From Silvibacterium acidisoli (GTDB lineage: Bacteria > Acidobacteriota > Terriglobia > Terriglobales > Acidobacteriaceae), in the NCBI GenBank assembly GCA_022870745.1, contig CP085323.1, forward strand, positions 3,534,001-3,598,000: a DNA stretch of 64,000 nt, read 5' to 3'. The translations under genes and the position numbers were made by a program. Below the pieces are notes generated by a model. That model did no database searches. It was not told the DNA's origin and worked only from the letters and a program-made list of their open reading frames with translations. Below, piece by piece: positions 26,244 through 35,022 of this stretch (its first letter is position 1; every line of letters begins with the position of its first letter).

Positions 26244-26278
26244 GGCGAATTATAGCGAATAAAAGGCGAATTTTCGCC
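26244..26278. promoter_or_regulatory. lexA promoter with candidate autoregulatory operator
   Basis: On the plus strand, GCGAAT occurs three times at 26245, 26255 and 26266, about one helical turn apart, and the last copy is part of the palindrome GGCGAA-TT-TTCGCC (26265-26278). On the minus strand the same stretch contains TATAAT six bases before the lexA ATG. A repressor bound here would block the promoter. The motif differs from the E. coli (CTGT-N8-ACAG) and Gram-positive (GAAC-N4-GTTC) SOS boxes. Confidence 0.55.
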
Positions 26279-26463
26279 TGGTTCCGGAGAAAAATCTGGC
26301 GTGAACCTCTGTCGCCATTCCCGCTTTGGTGCTCATTTCATCTTCCGTTCCATCTTCGAACAGCCTGCAATTACTTCTTCGTCTGCATCTTGTGTCTGTT
26401 TCTCATACACGAGATGTTGGTGATGCGGACAGCGAATCCGCACTTTGAAAGCAGGAGAACGGG

Positions 26464-27141
26464 ATGCGGTTCCTGGTAGCGCAGAGTGATCCATCGTTGG
26501 GAGCGTTCCTCATACGCGGCCTTGAGGCTGACGGACACGAGGTGATTCTGGCGGGGGATGGAGAGACTGCTGTAGATACATTCCTACGCGAGACGCCGGA
26601 CCTGACGATTCTCGACCTGAATCTGCCGCGGCGCGATGGCGCAGATGTGCTGAGCTTTCTGCGCTCTGTTACCGAAGATGCGCCGATCCTCATTCTCACC
26701 GCACGCAGCGAGCTCGAGACGCGTGTGAAATGCCTGGACATGGGCGCCGACGACTTTATGCCCAAGCCATTCTCGCTGCTGGAGCTGCGGGCTCGCTGCC
26801 GCGCCCTGCTGCGCCGCCGCCGCGACATCAATCTGCTGATGCGGCAGGGAGACCTCGAGCTGAATCGCGTGGAGCGCACAGTGAGCCGCGCTGGTGTGCA
26901 GGTGGCGCTGACAAACAAGGAATTCGCGCTGCTGGAATACCTGATGCTGCATCGCGGCCGCGCCGTATCCAGGTCTACGCTGCTCGAGCAGGTATGGAAC
27001 ATGCAGGGCATGAGCAGCACCAACATCGTGGATGTCTACGTGAACTATCTCCGCCGCAAGCTGGACGGCGAGAGCGACGTATCGCTGATCCGCACCATTC
27101 GCGGAGAAGGCTACGCGATCGGAATCACGCACTCAATCTAG
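26464..27141 (+). CDS. OmpR/PhoB-family response regulator
   Basis: 225 residues: receiver domain 1-~120 with phosphoacceptor Asp51 (LTILDLNLPRRDG), Thr in ILILTARSE and Lys in FMPKPFS; winged-helix output domain ~128-222 (LTNKEFALLEYLMLHRGRAVSRSTLLEQVW, then VYVNYLRRKLDG and IRTIRGEGY, as separate conserved blocks). The acidic pocket is reduced: the usual Glu-Asp-Asp reads Gln7-Ser8-Asp9, so metal-dependent phosphorylation may be weak. No histidine kinase gene is adjacent. GGAGAACGGG precedes the ATG. It opens the flagellar region. Confidence 0.92.
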   Translation: MRFLVAQSDPSLGAFLIRGLEADGHEVILAGDGETAVDTFLRETPDLTILDLNLPRRDGADVLSFLRSVTEDAPILILTARSELETRVKCLDMGADDFMPKPFSLLELRARCRALLRRRRDINLLMRQGDLELNRVERTVSRAGVQVALTNKEFALLEYLMLHRGRAVSRSTLLEQVWNMQGMSSTNIVDVYVNYLRRKLDGESDVSLIRTIRGEGYAIGITHSI

Positions 27142-27165
27142 AAGTATTTTGTGAGGAGAACTGCC

Positions 27166-28413
<1,248 letters not shown>

Positions 28414-28441
28414 GGATTTTCCAAGACTGAAGATTAGAGAT

Positions 28442-28457
28442 TGGAAGAGCTCCTGCA
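28442..28457 (+). promoter_or_regulatory. sigma-54 promoter candidate upstream of flgB
   Basis: TGGAAGAGCTCCTGCA has GG and GC ten bases apart and the same 16-base length as the consensus TGGCACG-N4-TTGCA. Transcription would start near 28468, leaving ~30 bases of leader with the AGAGG ribosome-binding site of flgB. The cognate-type activator is the gene just upstream. Confidence 0.6.
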
Positions 28458-28497
28458 GGGATTTCTAACAAAAGCACCCTGGACGAAAGAGGCAACG

Positions 28498-28884
28498 ATG
28501 CACATCAATACGCAATTGAGCGATGAGCTGGGACGCTATCTCGATCTTTCCGCGCTGCGGCTGAAGCTGACCGCGCAGAACATGGCGAATGTCGATGTTC
28601 CCGGCTACCGCACGGTCGGCTTCGACTTTTCCGAGGCAATGGAGGCTTCGATCGCGGATGTAGATCGCGAACGCAGGCCCGGAGATCACGGCGAGAAGAG
28701 CCTGCTGCGGCCGAAGGTGAAGAACGTGGATGGGCTGCTTGAAAGGCCGGACGGCAACAATGTGTCGATGGATCGCGAAGGCATGCAGATGGCGGAAGCG
28801 CAGCTGGAGTTCCGTATGGGCTCGGAGCTGATCAAAAACGAGTTTTCGACGATCCTCGACGCGATTCACGTCGACAGCAAGTAA
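28498..28884 (+). CDS. flgB: FlgB, flagellar proximal rod protein
   Basis: 128 residues from ATG 28498, selected because AGAGG precedes it and because the family N-terminus is short; an in-frame TTG at 28441 falls inside the sigma-54 promoter candidate. Conserved rod-protein motif: LTAQNMANVDVPGYRT at ~23-38, the N-terminal element shared by axial proteins. The C-terminal segment (LEFRMGSELIKNEFSTILDAI) is the matching helix. FlgB builds the proximal rod with FlgC, FlgF and FliE. First gene of the flgB-to-flgE unit. Confidence 0.93.
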   Translation: MHINTQLSDELGRYLDLSALRLKLTAQNMANVDVPGYRTVGFDFSEAMEASIADVDRERRPGDHGEKSLLRPKVKNVDGLLERPDGNNVSMDREGMQMAEAQLEFRMGSELIKNEFSTILDAIHVDSK

Positions 28885-28908
28885 ACCCCAAGGCACCGGA
28901 GCGGAAAG

Positions 28909-29352
28909 ATGAACCTGTTTGGAGTGATGGATGTGAGCGGCTCGGCTCTCGAAGCCGAGCGGATGAGGGCCGAGGTGGTGGCCTCGAACATGGCCAATGC
29001 CGAGACGACACGCACAGCCGATGGCGGTCCTTACCGGCGGCAGCATGTAGTCTTCGAGTCGGCGGCAGAGCAGCAGCAGAGCTTTGCAGGACATCTGCTC
29101 TCGGCGGGCAACGGGGATATTGGCGGTGTAAAGATCTCTGCGGTTGTTGCCGATAAAACAGCGGGCCTGCGGCGGTACGATCCGCAGCATCCCGATGCGG
29201 ATGCGGATGGATATGTGAACTACCCCGATATTAATCCCTTGACCGAAATGGTGGACCTGATGGGAGCGACCCGGGCTTACGGCCTGAATACCTCGGCGGT
29301 ACAGGCCACCAAGGGGATGATCAGCTCGTCGCTCGACATTCTGAAGTCGTGA
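28909..29352 (+). CDS. flgC: FlgC, flagellar proximal rod protein
   Basis: 147 residues, the usual length for FlgC (~135-150). N-terminal rod motif SALEAERMRAEVVASNMANAE and C-terminal YVNYPDINPLTEMVDLMGATRAY are characteristic. FlgC is a structural protein of the proximal rod. It sits 24 bases after flgB and 39 before fliE in the canonical flgB-flgC-fliE order. An internal sigma-28-like motif lies within its coding sequence at 29129-29156. Confidence 0.95.
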   Translation: MNLFGVMDVSGSALEAERMRAEVVASNMANAETTRTADGGPYRRQHVVFESAAEQQQSFAGHLLSAGNGDIGGVKISAVVADKTAGLRRYDPQHPDADADGYVNYPDINPLTEMVDLMGATRAYGLNTSAVQATKGMISSSLDILKS

Positions 29353-29391
29353 ATTGAACTTGTAACAGTCACTGGATTATAAGGAGAAGCC

Positions 29392-29709
29392 TTGCAGACC
29401 AGCATGATACCGGCCGCCGATCTGTTAACCAGCGCGGTCAGCAATCTGAACACGATAAGCGGCGGCGCCTCTGCATCGGAGGCACCCGAGATGCCCTTCG
29501 CTGACCTGGTGAAGAAGTCGGTCGACACGGAAGAGAAGCTCGAGGATGACGCGGCGGCGACCGTCGAGGGAGTGATGCGGGGCGACGGAGTGGACGTGCA
29601 TTCCGCGATGATCGCCACGCAGAAGGCGAACCTCGCCTTTGAGATGGCCCTGGCCGTTCGCAACAAGGCGGTTTCGGCCTACCAGCAGGTCATGCAGATG
29701 CAGTTTTAG
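29392..29709 (+). CDS. fliE: FliE, MS ring-rod junction protein
   Basis: 105 residues from TTG 29392, chosen because AAGGAG stands five bases before it; ATG 29404 is too far from that site. The C-terminal half carries the FliE family pattern: FADLVKKSVDTEEKLE, then GDGVDVHSAMIATQKANLAFEMALAVRNK and AYQQVMQMQF as separate blocks. FliE joins the FliF ring to the rod. Confidence 0.92.
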   Translation: MQTSMIPAADLLTSAVSNLNTISGGASASEAPEMPFADLVKKSVDTEEKLEDDAAATVEGVMRGDGVDVHSAMIATQKANLAFEMALAVRNKAVSAYQQVMQMQF

Positions 29710-29742
29710 CCTTTCTGTAAAGGCGGACGCGGAAAGACGGAC

Positions 29743-31344
29743 ATGGACGAGAATCGAAAGACCGAAGCCTCATCCCCGGCTGGGCAAGGCATGGAGCGGG
29801 TAAAGGCCTACGCGGGAAAGATCACTGAAAGCTTCCGCGAGATGGAGCCGGCACGCAGGATGTGGCTGGTCGGTGGCGCGCTGCTTCTCGCTGCCTGCGT
29901 GTGCGCGCTTGGCTGGTACGCAACACGCACTGAATGGAAGACCTTATACGCCGGGCTGGATCCGGAAGACGCACGGCAGATGGCCACGGAGTTGACTGCG
30001 GCGGGTATTCCTTTCGATGTCACGCCTGATGGGTCCGGCCTGCGCGTGCCTGCGCCCTCGCTCGACAAGGCTCGCCTGGCGACGACAGCCAAGGGCGGCC
30101 CGCGCAGCGGACGCATGGGCTTTGAGCTCTTCGATCAGCCGAACTGGGTCGGCTCGGAGTTCGACGAGAAGGTGAATTACCAGCGCGCGCTCGAAGGCGA
30201 ACTCGAGCATACGATCAATACGCTTTCCGACGTGGAAAGCGCGCATGTACACCTTGTAATGCCGCACGATTCACTCTTTACCGACCAGCAGCGCGACGCC
30301 AAGGCATCGGTGGTGCTCAAGCTGCGCCATCGCACGCTGTCGGAAGACGAGGCGGAGTCGATTCGCAACCTGGTATCGAGCGCGGTCGATGATCTGCATC
30401 CGCAGAACGTGACGCTGGTCGATGCCTCGGGCAGGCAGCTTGGCCGAAGGGACAGCGATGCGCGGATGGAAGAACACGAGCAGGAACTGGCGGCGAGGCT
30501 GATCCAGACGCTGGAGCCGGTAGCCGGCGTGGGCAATGTGCGGGCGTCGGTGAACGTTGAGTATGACAGCTCAACCGCCGATGAAGTGGATGAATCCTAT
30601 GATCCGAATGCTGTGGTCACGCTCTCGATGCAGCGCTCGGAACAGACCTCAGGAGCTGTGCCGACGGCATCGGGCGTGCCTGGCACGGCCAGCAACGCTC
30701 CCAATACGCAGCTGCCGGTCTATCCCAAGGCTGCTTCCGATACAGAGAACATCAAGCAGGAGTCCGGCACCTACGGAGCTTCGAAGAAGACACGGCATAC
30801 GGTGCAGGGAGCAGGAAAGATCCGCCGCATTACTGCCGCGGTGCTGATCAATCACCGCATGGTCGTAAACGGAAAACAGGTCAGCTGGCAGGCGCGTACG
30901 CCGGTTGAGATGGGCCGCCTGACCGCGCTCGCACAGGCTGCCATCGGCTTCGATAACGCACGCGGAGACCAGGTGAATGTCGAAGACATGGCTTTCGAGG
31001 AGCAGGGCGAGCCGCCTGTTCCGCTGGGTGAGAGGCTGCTGCGCACCGCCTCGCAGTCAGAGGCTTTGCTGAAATACGCTACGATCCTGGTGCTTTCGGC
31101 GGCGCTGCTCTTGCTGGTCGTACGGCCTGTGATGCAAAAGATGAAGCCCGCCGTGCCGGCTGCGGCGCTGCCTGCGCCGGAGATGCGGGCAAACGAGGCG
31201 CTCGAGCCCGAGCTGCCTATCGAACCGGTGCTGACCGCTCCGCAGAAGCACGCGCAACTGGTATTTGAACGTGTCACCGATCACATGCGGCGCGAGCCGG
31301 GACAAAGCACCCGCCTGCTGCAAAGCTGGATACACATGGAGTAA
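29743..31344 (+). CDS. fliF: FliF, flagellar MS-ring protein
   Basis: 533 residues. First membrane segment at ~38-60 (MWLVGGALLLAACVCALGWY), ring-building motifs (RBM/YscJ-like) through the periplasmic region (TLYAGLDPEDARQMATEL, VNYQRALEGELEHTI, AHVHLVMPHDSLF, ASVVLKL), and second membrane segment at ~443-462 (YATILVLSAALLLLVVRPV). The cytoplasmic tail ends in the FliG-binding part (VFERVTDHMRREPGQSTRLLQSWI). FliF forms the MS ring around the export gate. Confidence 0.96.
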   Translation: MDENRKTEASSPAGQGMERVKAYAGKITESFREMEPARRMWLVGGALLLAACVCALGWYATRTEWKTLYAGLDPEDARQMATELTAAGIPFDVTPDGSGLRVPAPSLDKARLATTAKGGPRSGRMGFELFDQPNWVGSEFDEKVNYQRALEGELEHTINTLSDVESAHVHLVMPHDSLFTDQQRDAKASVVLKLRHRTLSEDEAESIRNLVSSAVDDLHPQNVTLVDASGRQLGRRDSDARMEEHEQELAARLIQTLEPVAGVGNVRASVNVEYDSSTADEVDESYDPNAVVTLSMQRSEQTSGAVPTASGVPGTASNAPNTQLPVYPKAASDTENIKQESGTYGASKKTRHTVQGAGKIRRITAAVLINHRMVVNGKQVSWQARTPVEMGRLTALAQAAIGFDNARGDQVNVEDMAFEEQGEPPVPLGERLLRTASQSEALLKYATILVLSAALLLLVVRPVMQKMKPAVPAAALPAPEMRANEALEPELPIEPVLTAPQKHAQLVFERVTDHMRREPGQSTRLLQSWIHME

Positions 31345-31354
31345 GGAGAGAACG

Positions 31355-32434
31355 ATGAGCACGCAACCTGCGCCCGCCTCCATCCCGAACGCAAGCCTGG
31401 TAGCACCGCCCGAGCGCCGTTCGTTGTCGACCAATCTTCCCGGCCTCCGCAAGGCGGCGATTTTACTGATCGCGGTGGGTGATGAGATCGGGAAGAAGAT
31501 TATTCAGAGCCTGCCGGAGATCGATGTCCAGCGTGTGACCGAGGAACTGGCTTCGCTGAAAACGGTTTCTCCTGAGCTCTCCTACGATGTGGTGCAGGAG
31601 TTCTACGAGATGCTGGAGACCCAGCAGTACGTGATGCACGGCGGTCTCGAGTATGCCACGAAGCTGCTGGTCGAAAGCTTTGGCAAGCAGCGCGCCGAAG
31701 ACCTGCTAGCGCTGGTAAGGCGTGCCCAGGAAGCAAGCCAGGGAAACCTGGCGATGCTGCAGAAGGTGGATGCCCTGCAGCTGGGGAAGTTTCTCGACGG
31801 AGAACATCCGCAGACGGTGGCGCTGGTGCTCGCCCACCTCGATCCCAAGCGGGCCTCGCAGGTCATCGACAGCCTGAGCGAGGAGCGCCGCGTCGATGCC
31901 ATACGCCGGCTGGCGGCCATGCGGCAGTTCTCGCCGGAGATGGCGCAGAAGGTCGCGCTGATCCTGCACAAACGGCTGGAAAATGTAGGGGAATCGAGCC
32001 GTAAAGCCTACTCAGGCTTCAAAGCGGTTGCCGACCTGCTGAACCGGCAGGATGCCGAGCAGGCGAAGCGGATTCTTGAAGAGATCGAAGACAGCGATCC
32101 GGAGACGGCGTTGAACATTCGCAACCTCATGTTCACCTTTGAAGATCTGGTGACCATTCCTCTGGCAAGTATGCGCGAGATTGTCTCTGAAGTGGACAAG
32201 CGGCAGCTGGCCATGGCCCTGCGTGGCGCCCAGGAAGAGTTGCGGGCGCATGTCTACCGCTCGATGAGCCTGCGCGCCGTGGAGATGCTCAAGGAGGATA
32301 TGGAGGTGCTGGGGCCGGTGCGCTCAAGGGAAGTAGCGGTGGCGCAGGCCGATATTCTCAGCCTGGCGCGAAAGCTGGAAGCCGAAGGCCGCGTCATTCT
32401 CAAGCTCGAACAGGGCGACGATCTCATTGTTTAG
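31355..32434 (+). CDS. fliG: FliG, flagellar motor switch protein
   Basis: 359 residues from ATG 31355, preceded by GGAGAG; the frame is open further up over the end of fliF. All three domains are visible: N-terminal (LRKAAILLIAVGDEIGKKII), the middle EHPQT motif (DGEHPQTVALVLAHLDP), and the C-terminal torque helix region (LVTIPLASMREIVSEVDKRQ) with charged residues. FliG links FliF to FliM/FliN and interacts with the stator. Confidence 0.96.
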   Translation: MSTQPAPASIPNASLVAPPERRSLSTNLPGLRKAAILLIAVGDEIGKKIIQSLPEIDVQRVTEELASLKTVSPELSYDVVQEFYEMLETQQYVMHGGLEYATKLLVESFGKQRAEDLLALVRRAQEASQGNLAMLQKVDALQLGKFLDGEHPQTVALVLAHLDPKRASQVIDSLSEERRVDAIRRLAAMRQFSPEMAQKVALILHKRLENVGESSRKAYSGFKAVADLLNRQDAEQAKRILEEIEDSDPETALNIRNLMFTFEDLVTIPLASMREIVSEVDKRQLAMALRGAQEELRAHVYRSMSLRAVEMLKEDMEVLGPVRSREVAVAQADILSLARKLEAEGRVILKLEQGDDLIV

Positions 32435-32467
32435 TCCGTCAGTCCGATAAACGATATGGAGAGAAGC

Positions 32468-33190
32468 ATGCTCACACAGGAAAGCGGCTCGGTGCGCCGT
32501 ATGCATTACCACGCGGTCGTCCAGGATCTTTCCGCGGCCGTGCGACCGGTGGAGTTTCGCGAATACGGAAAGGAGCCGGATCCCGCCCCGCAGATCAACC
32601 CTGATACGGAGCGGGTGAAAGAGCTGGAACTGCAGCTTGCCGAGCGGGAGAAGGCTCATGGCGCGGAACTGGAACGGGTGCGCCAGCAGGCCTTTGAAGA
32701 AGGAAAGAAGAAACGCGAAGGAGAGAACCTGGCGGATGTTGCAACAGCTCGCACGGCATTGGAGCGCGCGCTCTCAGCGTTTGTGTCTACCCGTGACAGC
32801 TATCTCAAGGATGTGGAGCGTGAGGTCGTCCGGCTGGCGTTGGCGCTTGCCGAACGCATCCTGCATCGCGAAGCGCAGATGGATCCGCTGCTGCTGTCAG
32901 GCGCGGTGCGCGTGGCGCTAGGGCAGCTGGGGGAGACAACCGACGTGCGCCTGCGCGTGCCGGCGGCTGAGATTTCGCTGTGGACGGATATGCTGCGCCT
33001 GATGCCGCGTCTGCCTCTGCGTCCCGAGTTGGTGAGCGACGAACGCATGCAGGCCGGCGAGTGCGTGATCGAATCGCACCTGGGCACGGTAGACCTGGGA
33101 GTGAGGGCACAGCTGGCCGAGGTAGAGCGGGGCTTCTTCGACCTGCTGTCTCATCGTGACGCGTCCCTCCCGATGACGGAGCGCGCTTAA
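32468..33190 (+). CDS. fliH: FliH, flagellar export ATPase regulator
   Basis: 240 residues from ATG 32468, with GGAGAGA before it; ATG 32456 is an alternative. Residues ~50-110 are a charged helical coiled coil (KELELQLAEREKAHGAELE), and the C-terminal half follows the FliH/YscL pattern (LALAERILHREAQMDPLLL, VRVALGQLGETTDVRLRVP). FliH binds and restrains the ATPase FliI and links it to FliN. It overlaps no neighbour but is only five bases from fliI. Confidence 0.88.
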   Translation: MLTQESGSVRRMHYHAVVQDLSAAVRPVEFREYGKEPDPAPQINPDTERVKELELQLAEREKAHGAELERVRQQAFEEGKKKREGENLADVATARTALERALSAFVSTRDSYLKDVEREVVRLALALAERILHREAQMDPLLLSGAVRVALGQLGETTDVRLRVPAAEISLWTDMLRLMPRLPLRPELVSDERMQAGECVIESHLGTVDLGVRAQLAEVERGFFDLLSHRDASLPMTERA

Positions 33191-33195
33191 AGCCT

Positions 33196-34521
33196 ATGGA
33201 ACTGCTCGGTGCCTATTTTTCCCGCCTGCGATCGCGGAGCGCGCTGCGCTGGCAGGGCCGCATTGTGGAGGCTGCCGGGCAGACGGTGGAATCCGCCGGG
33301 CCACTCTGCTCGATTGGCGAGAACTGCGAGATCATCGACGGCCACGGAAGGCGTCACCTCGCGGAAGTGATCGGTTTTCGAGGAAGCAATGTGATTTCCA
33401 TGCCAGTGGATTCTTCAGAAGGCATTCGCTACGGAGACACCGTAGCCAGCCTTGGGCATGCGCCATTCATGGAAGTAGGCGAGGGCCTGATTGGCAGGGT
33501 GCTGAATGGGTTAGGCCGTCCTATCGATGGCGGTCTTATGCCGGCCGCGCATGCCACGGTGCCGCTGGACGGCGTGGTGCCGCATCCGCTGGACAGGTTG
33601 CCGATCCGCACGCCGCTGGGTACCGGCATTCGTGCGATCGATGGCATGTTGACCGTGGGCCGCGGCCAGCGTGTTGGTATCTTCGGCGGATCCGGCGTAG
33701 GCAAGAGCACGCTGATCGGCATGATGACGCGCAACAGCGAGGCCGAAGTGATCGTTGTGGGCCTGGTTGGGGAACGCGGCCGCGAGGTAGGGGAGTTCCT
33801 TGAGGACAGCCTGGGCGAGCAGGGGCGGCGGCGGTCGGTGGTGGTCGTCTCGACCTCTGACCAGTCTCCGTTGCTGCGCATGCGGGCGGCGCTTTCCGCC
33901 ACCAGCATTGCCGAATACTTCGCTGCGCAGGGCCGGCATGTGTTGTTGGTGCTGGATTCGCTGACCCGTTACGCCATGGCAGCGCGTGAGATCGGGCTTG
34001 CCGCGGGAGAGCCGCCGACCGCGAAGGGTTATACCCCTTCGGTCTTCAACAAGCTGGCGCGCCTGATCGAACGAGCCGGGCAGTTTCGCAACGGCAGCAT
34101 TACGGCTTTCTACACCGTGCTGATGGAGGGCGACGATCAGCAGGATCCGCTGGTGGATGCGGCAAGGTCGTTCCTTGACGGTCATGTGCTGCTTTCGCGC
34201 GACCGCGCTGCGGAAGGGTGGTATCCGCCGATAGAGATTCTGGACTCGATCAGCCGCCTGATGCCAGCCGTGACCTCGGAGGAGCACCGGAAGGCCGCGT
34301 CGACGTTGCGGCGAATGCTTGCTGCCTATGCGCGCTCCGAGGATCTGGTACGGATCGGAGCATATCGCGCGGGGACAGATGCCGAGCTCGACCGTGCCAT
34401 GGAGCTGCGTCCGCTGATCCGGTCTTTCCTGGAACAGACGGCCAGCGAGCAGGTCAGCTTTGCGGCCAGCGCCGAGCGGCTGCAGCGCCTGGCAGCGCAG
34501 CCGGAGAGGCGGCAACGGTGA
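33196..34521 (+). CDS. fliI: FliI, flagellum-specific export ATPase
   Basis: 441 residues, usual family size. Walker A is FGGSGVGKST (around residues 169-178), Walker B HVLLVLDSLTRYA, and the type III ATPase signature RDRAAEGWYPPIEILDSISR is present. FliI energises flagellar protein export together with FliH and FliJ. The stop codon overlaps the GTG start of fliJ (GTGA), so the two are translationally coupled. Confidence 0.97.
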   Translation: MELLGAYFSRLRSRSALRWQGRIVEAAGQTVESAGPLCSIGENCEIIDGHGRRHLAEVIGFRGSNVISMPVDSSEGIRYGDTVASLGHAPFMEVGEGLIGRVLNGLGRPIDGGLMPAAHATVPLDGVVPHPLDRLPIRTPLGTGIRAIDGMLTVGRGQRVGIFGGSGVGKSTLIGMMTRNSEAEVIVVGLVGERGREVGEFLEDSLGEQGRRRSVVVVSTSDQSPLLRMRAALSATSIAEYFAAQGRHVLLVLDSLTRYAMAAREIGLAAGEPPTAKGYTPSVFNKLARLIERAGQFRNGSITAFYTVLMEGDDQQDPLVDAARSFLDGHVLLSRDRAAEGWYPPIEILDSISRLMPAVTSEEHRKAASTLRRMLAAYARSEDLVRIGAYRAGTDAELDRAMELRPLIRSFLEQTASEQVSFAASAERLQRLAAQPERRQR

Positions 34522-34958
34522 AGAGCCCTCTCGACCGCATCCTGCGCCTGCGCACGCTGCTCGAAGACTCAGGCCGTACCGAGCTCGAGAGGCGCGCGCA
34601 GCTTCTTCGCGGACTTGAAGCCACGCAACGGGCGGAGTTGGATTCTTCCGCAGGCGAACGGAAAAGAGCCTTCGAGAGTGTGGCAGCGCCGGGTGCAGGT
34701 CACGAACAGGCTCCCAGTACATGGCGGGAGGCTCACGCGGCCGGCGGCTACGCCGCGCAGCGTGCCGCCAGGCTATTTCCCGCGATTGCCGCTGCAGAAC
34801 AGCGCACGGCCGCCGCTCGCGAAGCCTACCTGGAAAGGCGCAAGGAGAAGCGGCAGGTCGCGACCGTGCTCGAACAGAAGCAGGCGGAGTTGCAGTATGA
34901 GCGCGCCCGACGGGAGCAGGCAATGCTCGATGACTGGTTCTCGATGAGACGCCGCTAA
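34518..34958 (+). CDS. fliJ: FliJ-like flagellar export protein
   Basis: 146 residues starting at GTG 34518, overlapping the last bases of fliI. The protein is charged and almost wholly helical with heptad-like spacing (RLRTLLEDSGRTELERRAQL, then YLERRKEKRQVATVLEQKQ), ending DDWFSMRRR, as expected for FliJ, which is a short coiled coil inserted in the FliI hexamer. Primary sequence similarity in this family is low, so the call rests mainly on build and on the position between fliI and fliK. The frame is also open upstream in fliI, but that part is a shadow. Confidence 0.78.
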   Translation: MKSPLDRILRLRTLLEDSGRTELERRAQLLRGLEATQRAELDSSAGERKRAFESVAAPGAGHEQAPSTWREAHAAGGYAAQRAARLFPAIAAAEQRTAAAREAYLERRKEKRQVATVLEQKQAELQYERARREQAMLDDWFSMRRR

Positions 34959-34986
34959 TTCCCAGGCCTCTCCTGCAACAAAACTC

Positions 34987-35002
34987 TGGCAGGCAAAGTG
35001 CA
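34987..35002 (+). promoter_or_regulatory. sigma-54 promoter candidate upstream of fliK
   Basis: TGGCAGGCAAAGTGCA has the complete TGGCA -24 element and TGCA at -12 with GG-N10-GC spacing, the best such match in the window. The start of transcription would be near 35013, just before AAGGAG (35015-35020) and the fliK ATG at 35023. Confidence 0.6.
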
Positions 35003-35022
35003 CATCGTGATGGCAAGGAGCG

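Noticed and set aside
32443-32450. TCCGATAA before fliH, similar to a sigma-28 -10 element
   Set aside because: The expected -35 position reads TCAT rather than TAAA, so the match is only one-sided.
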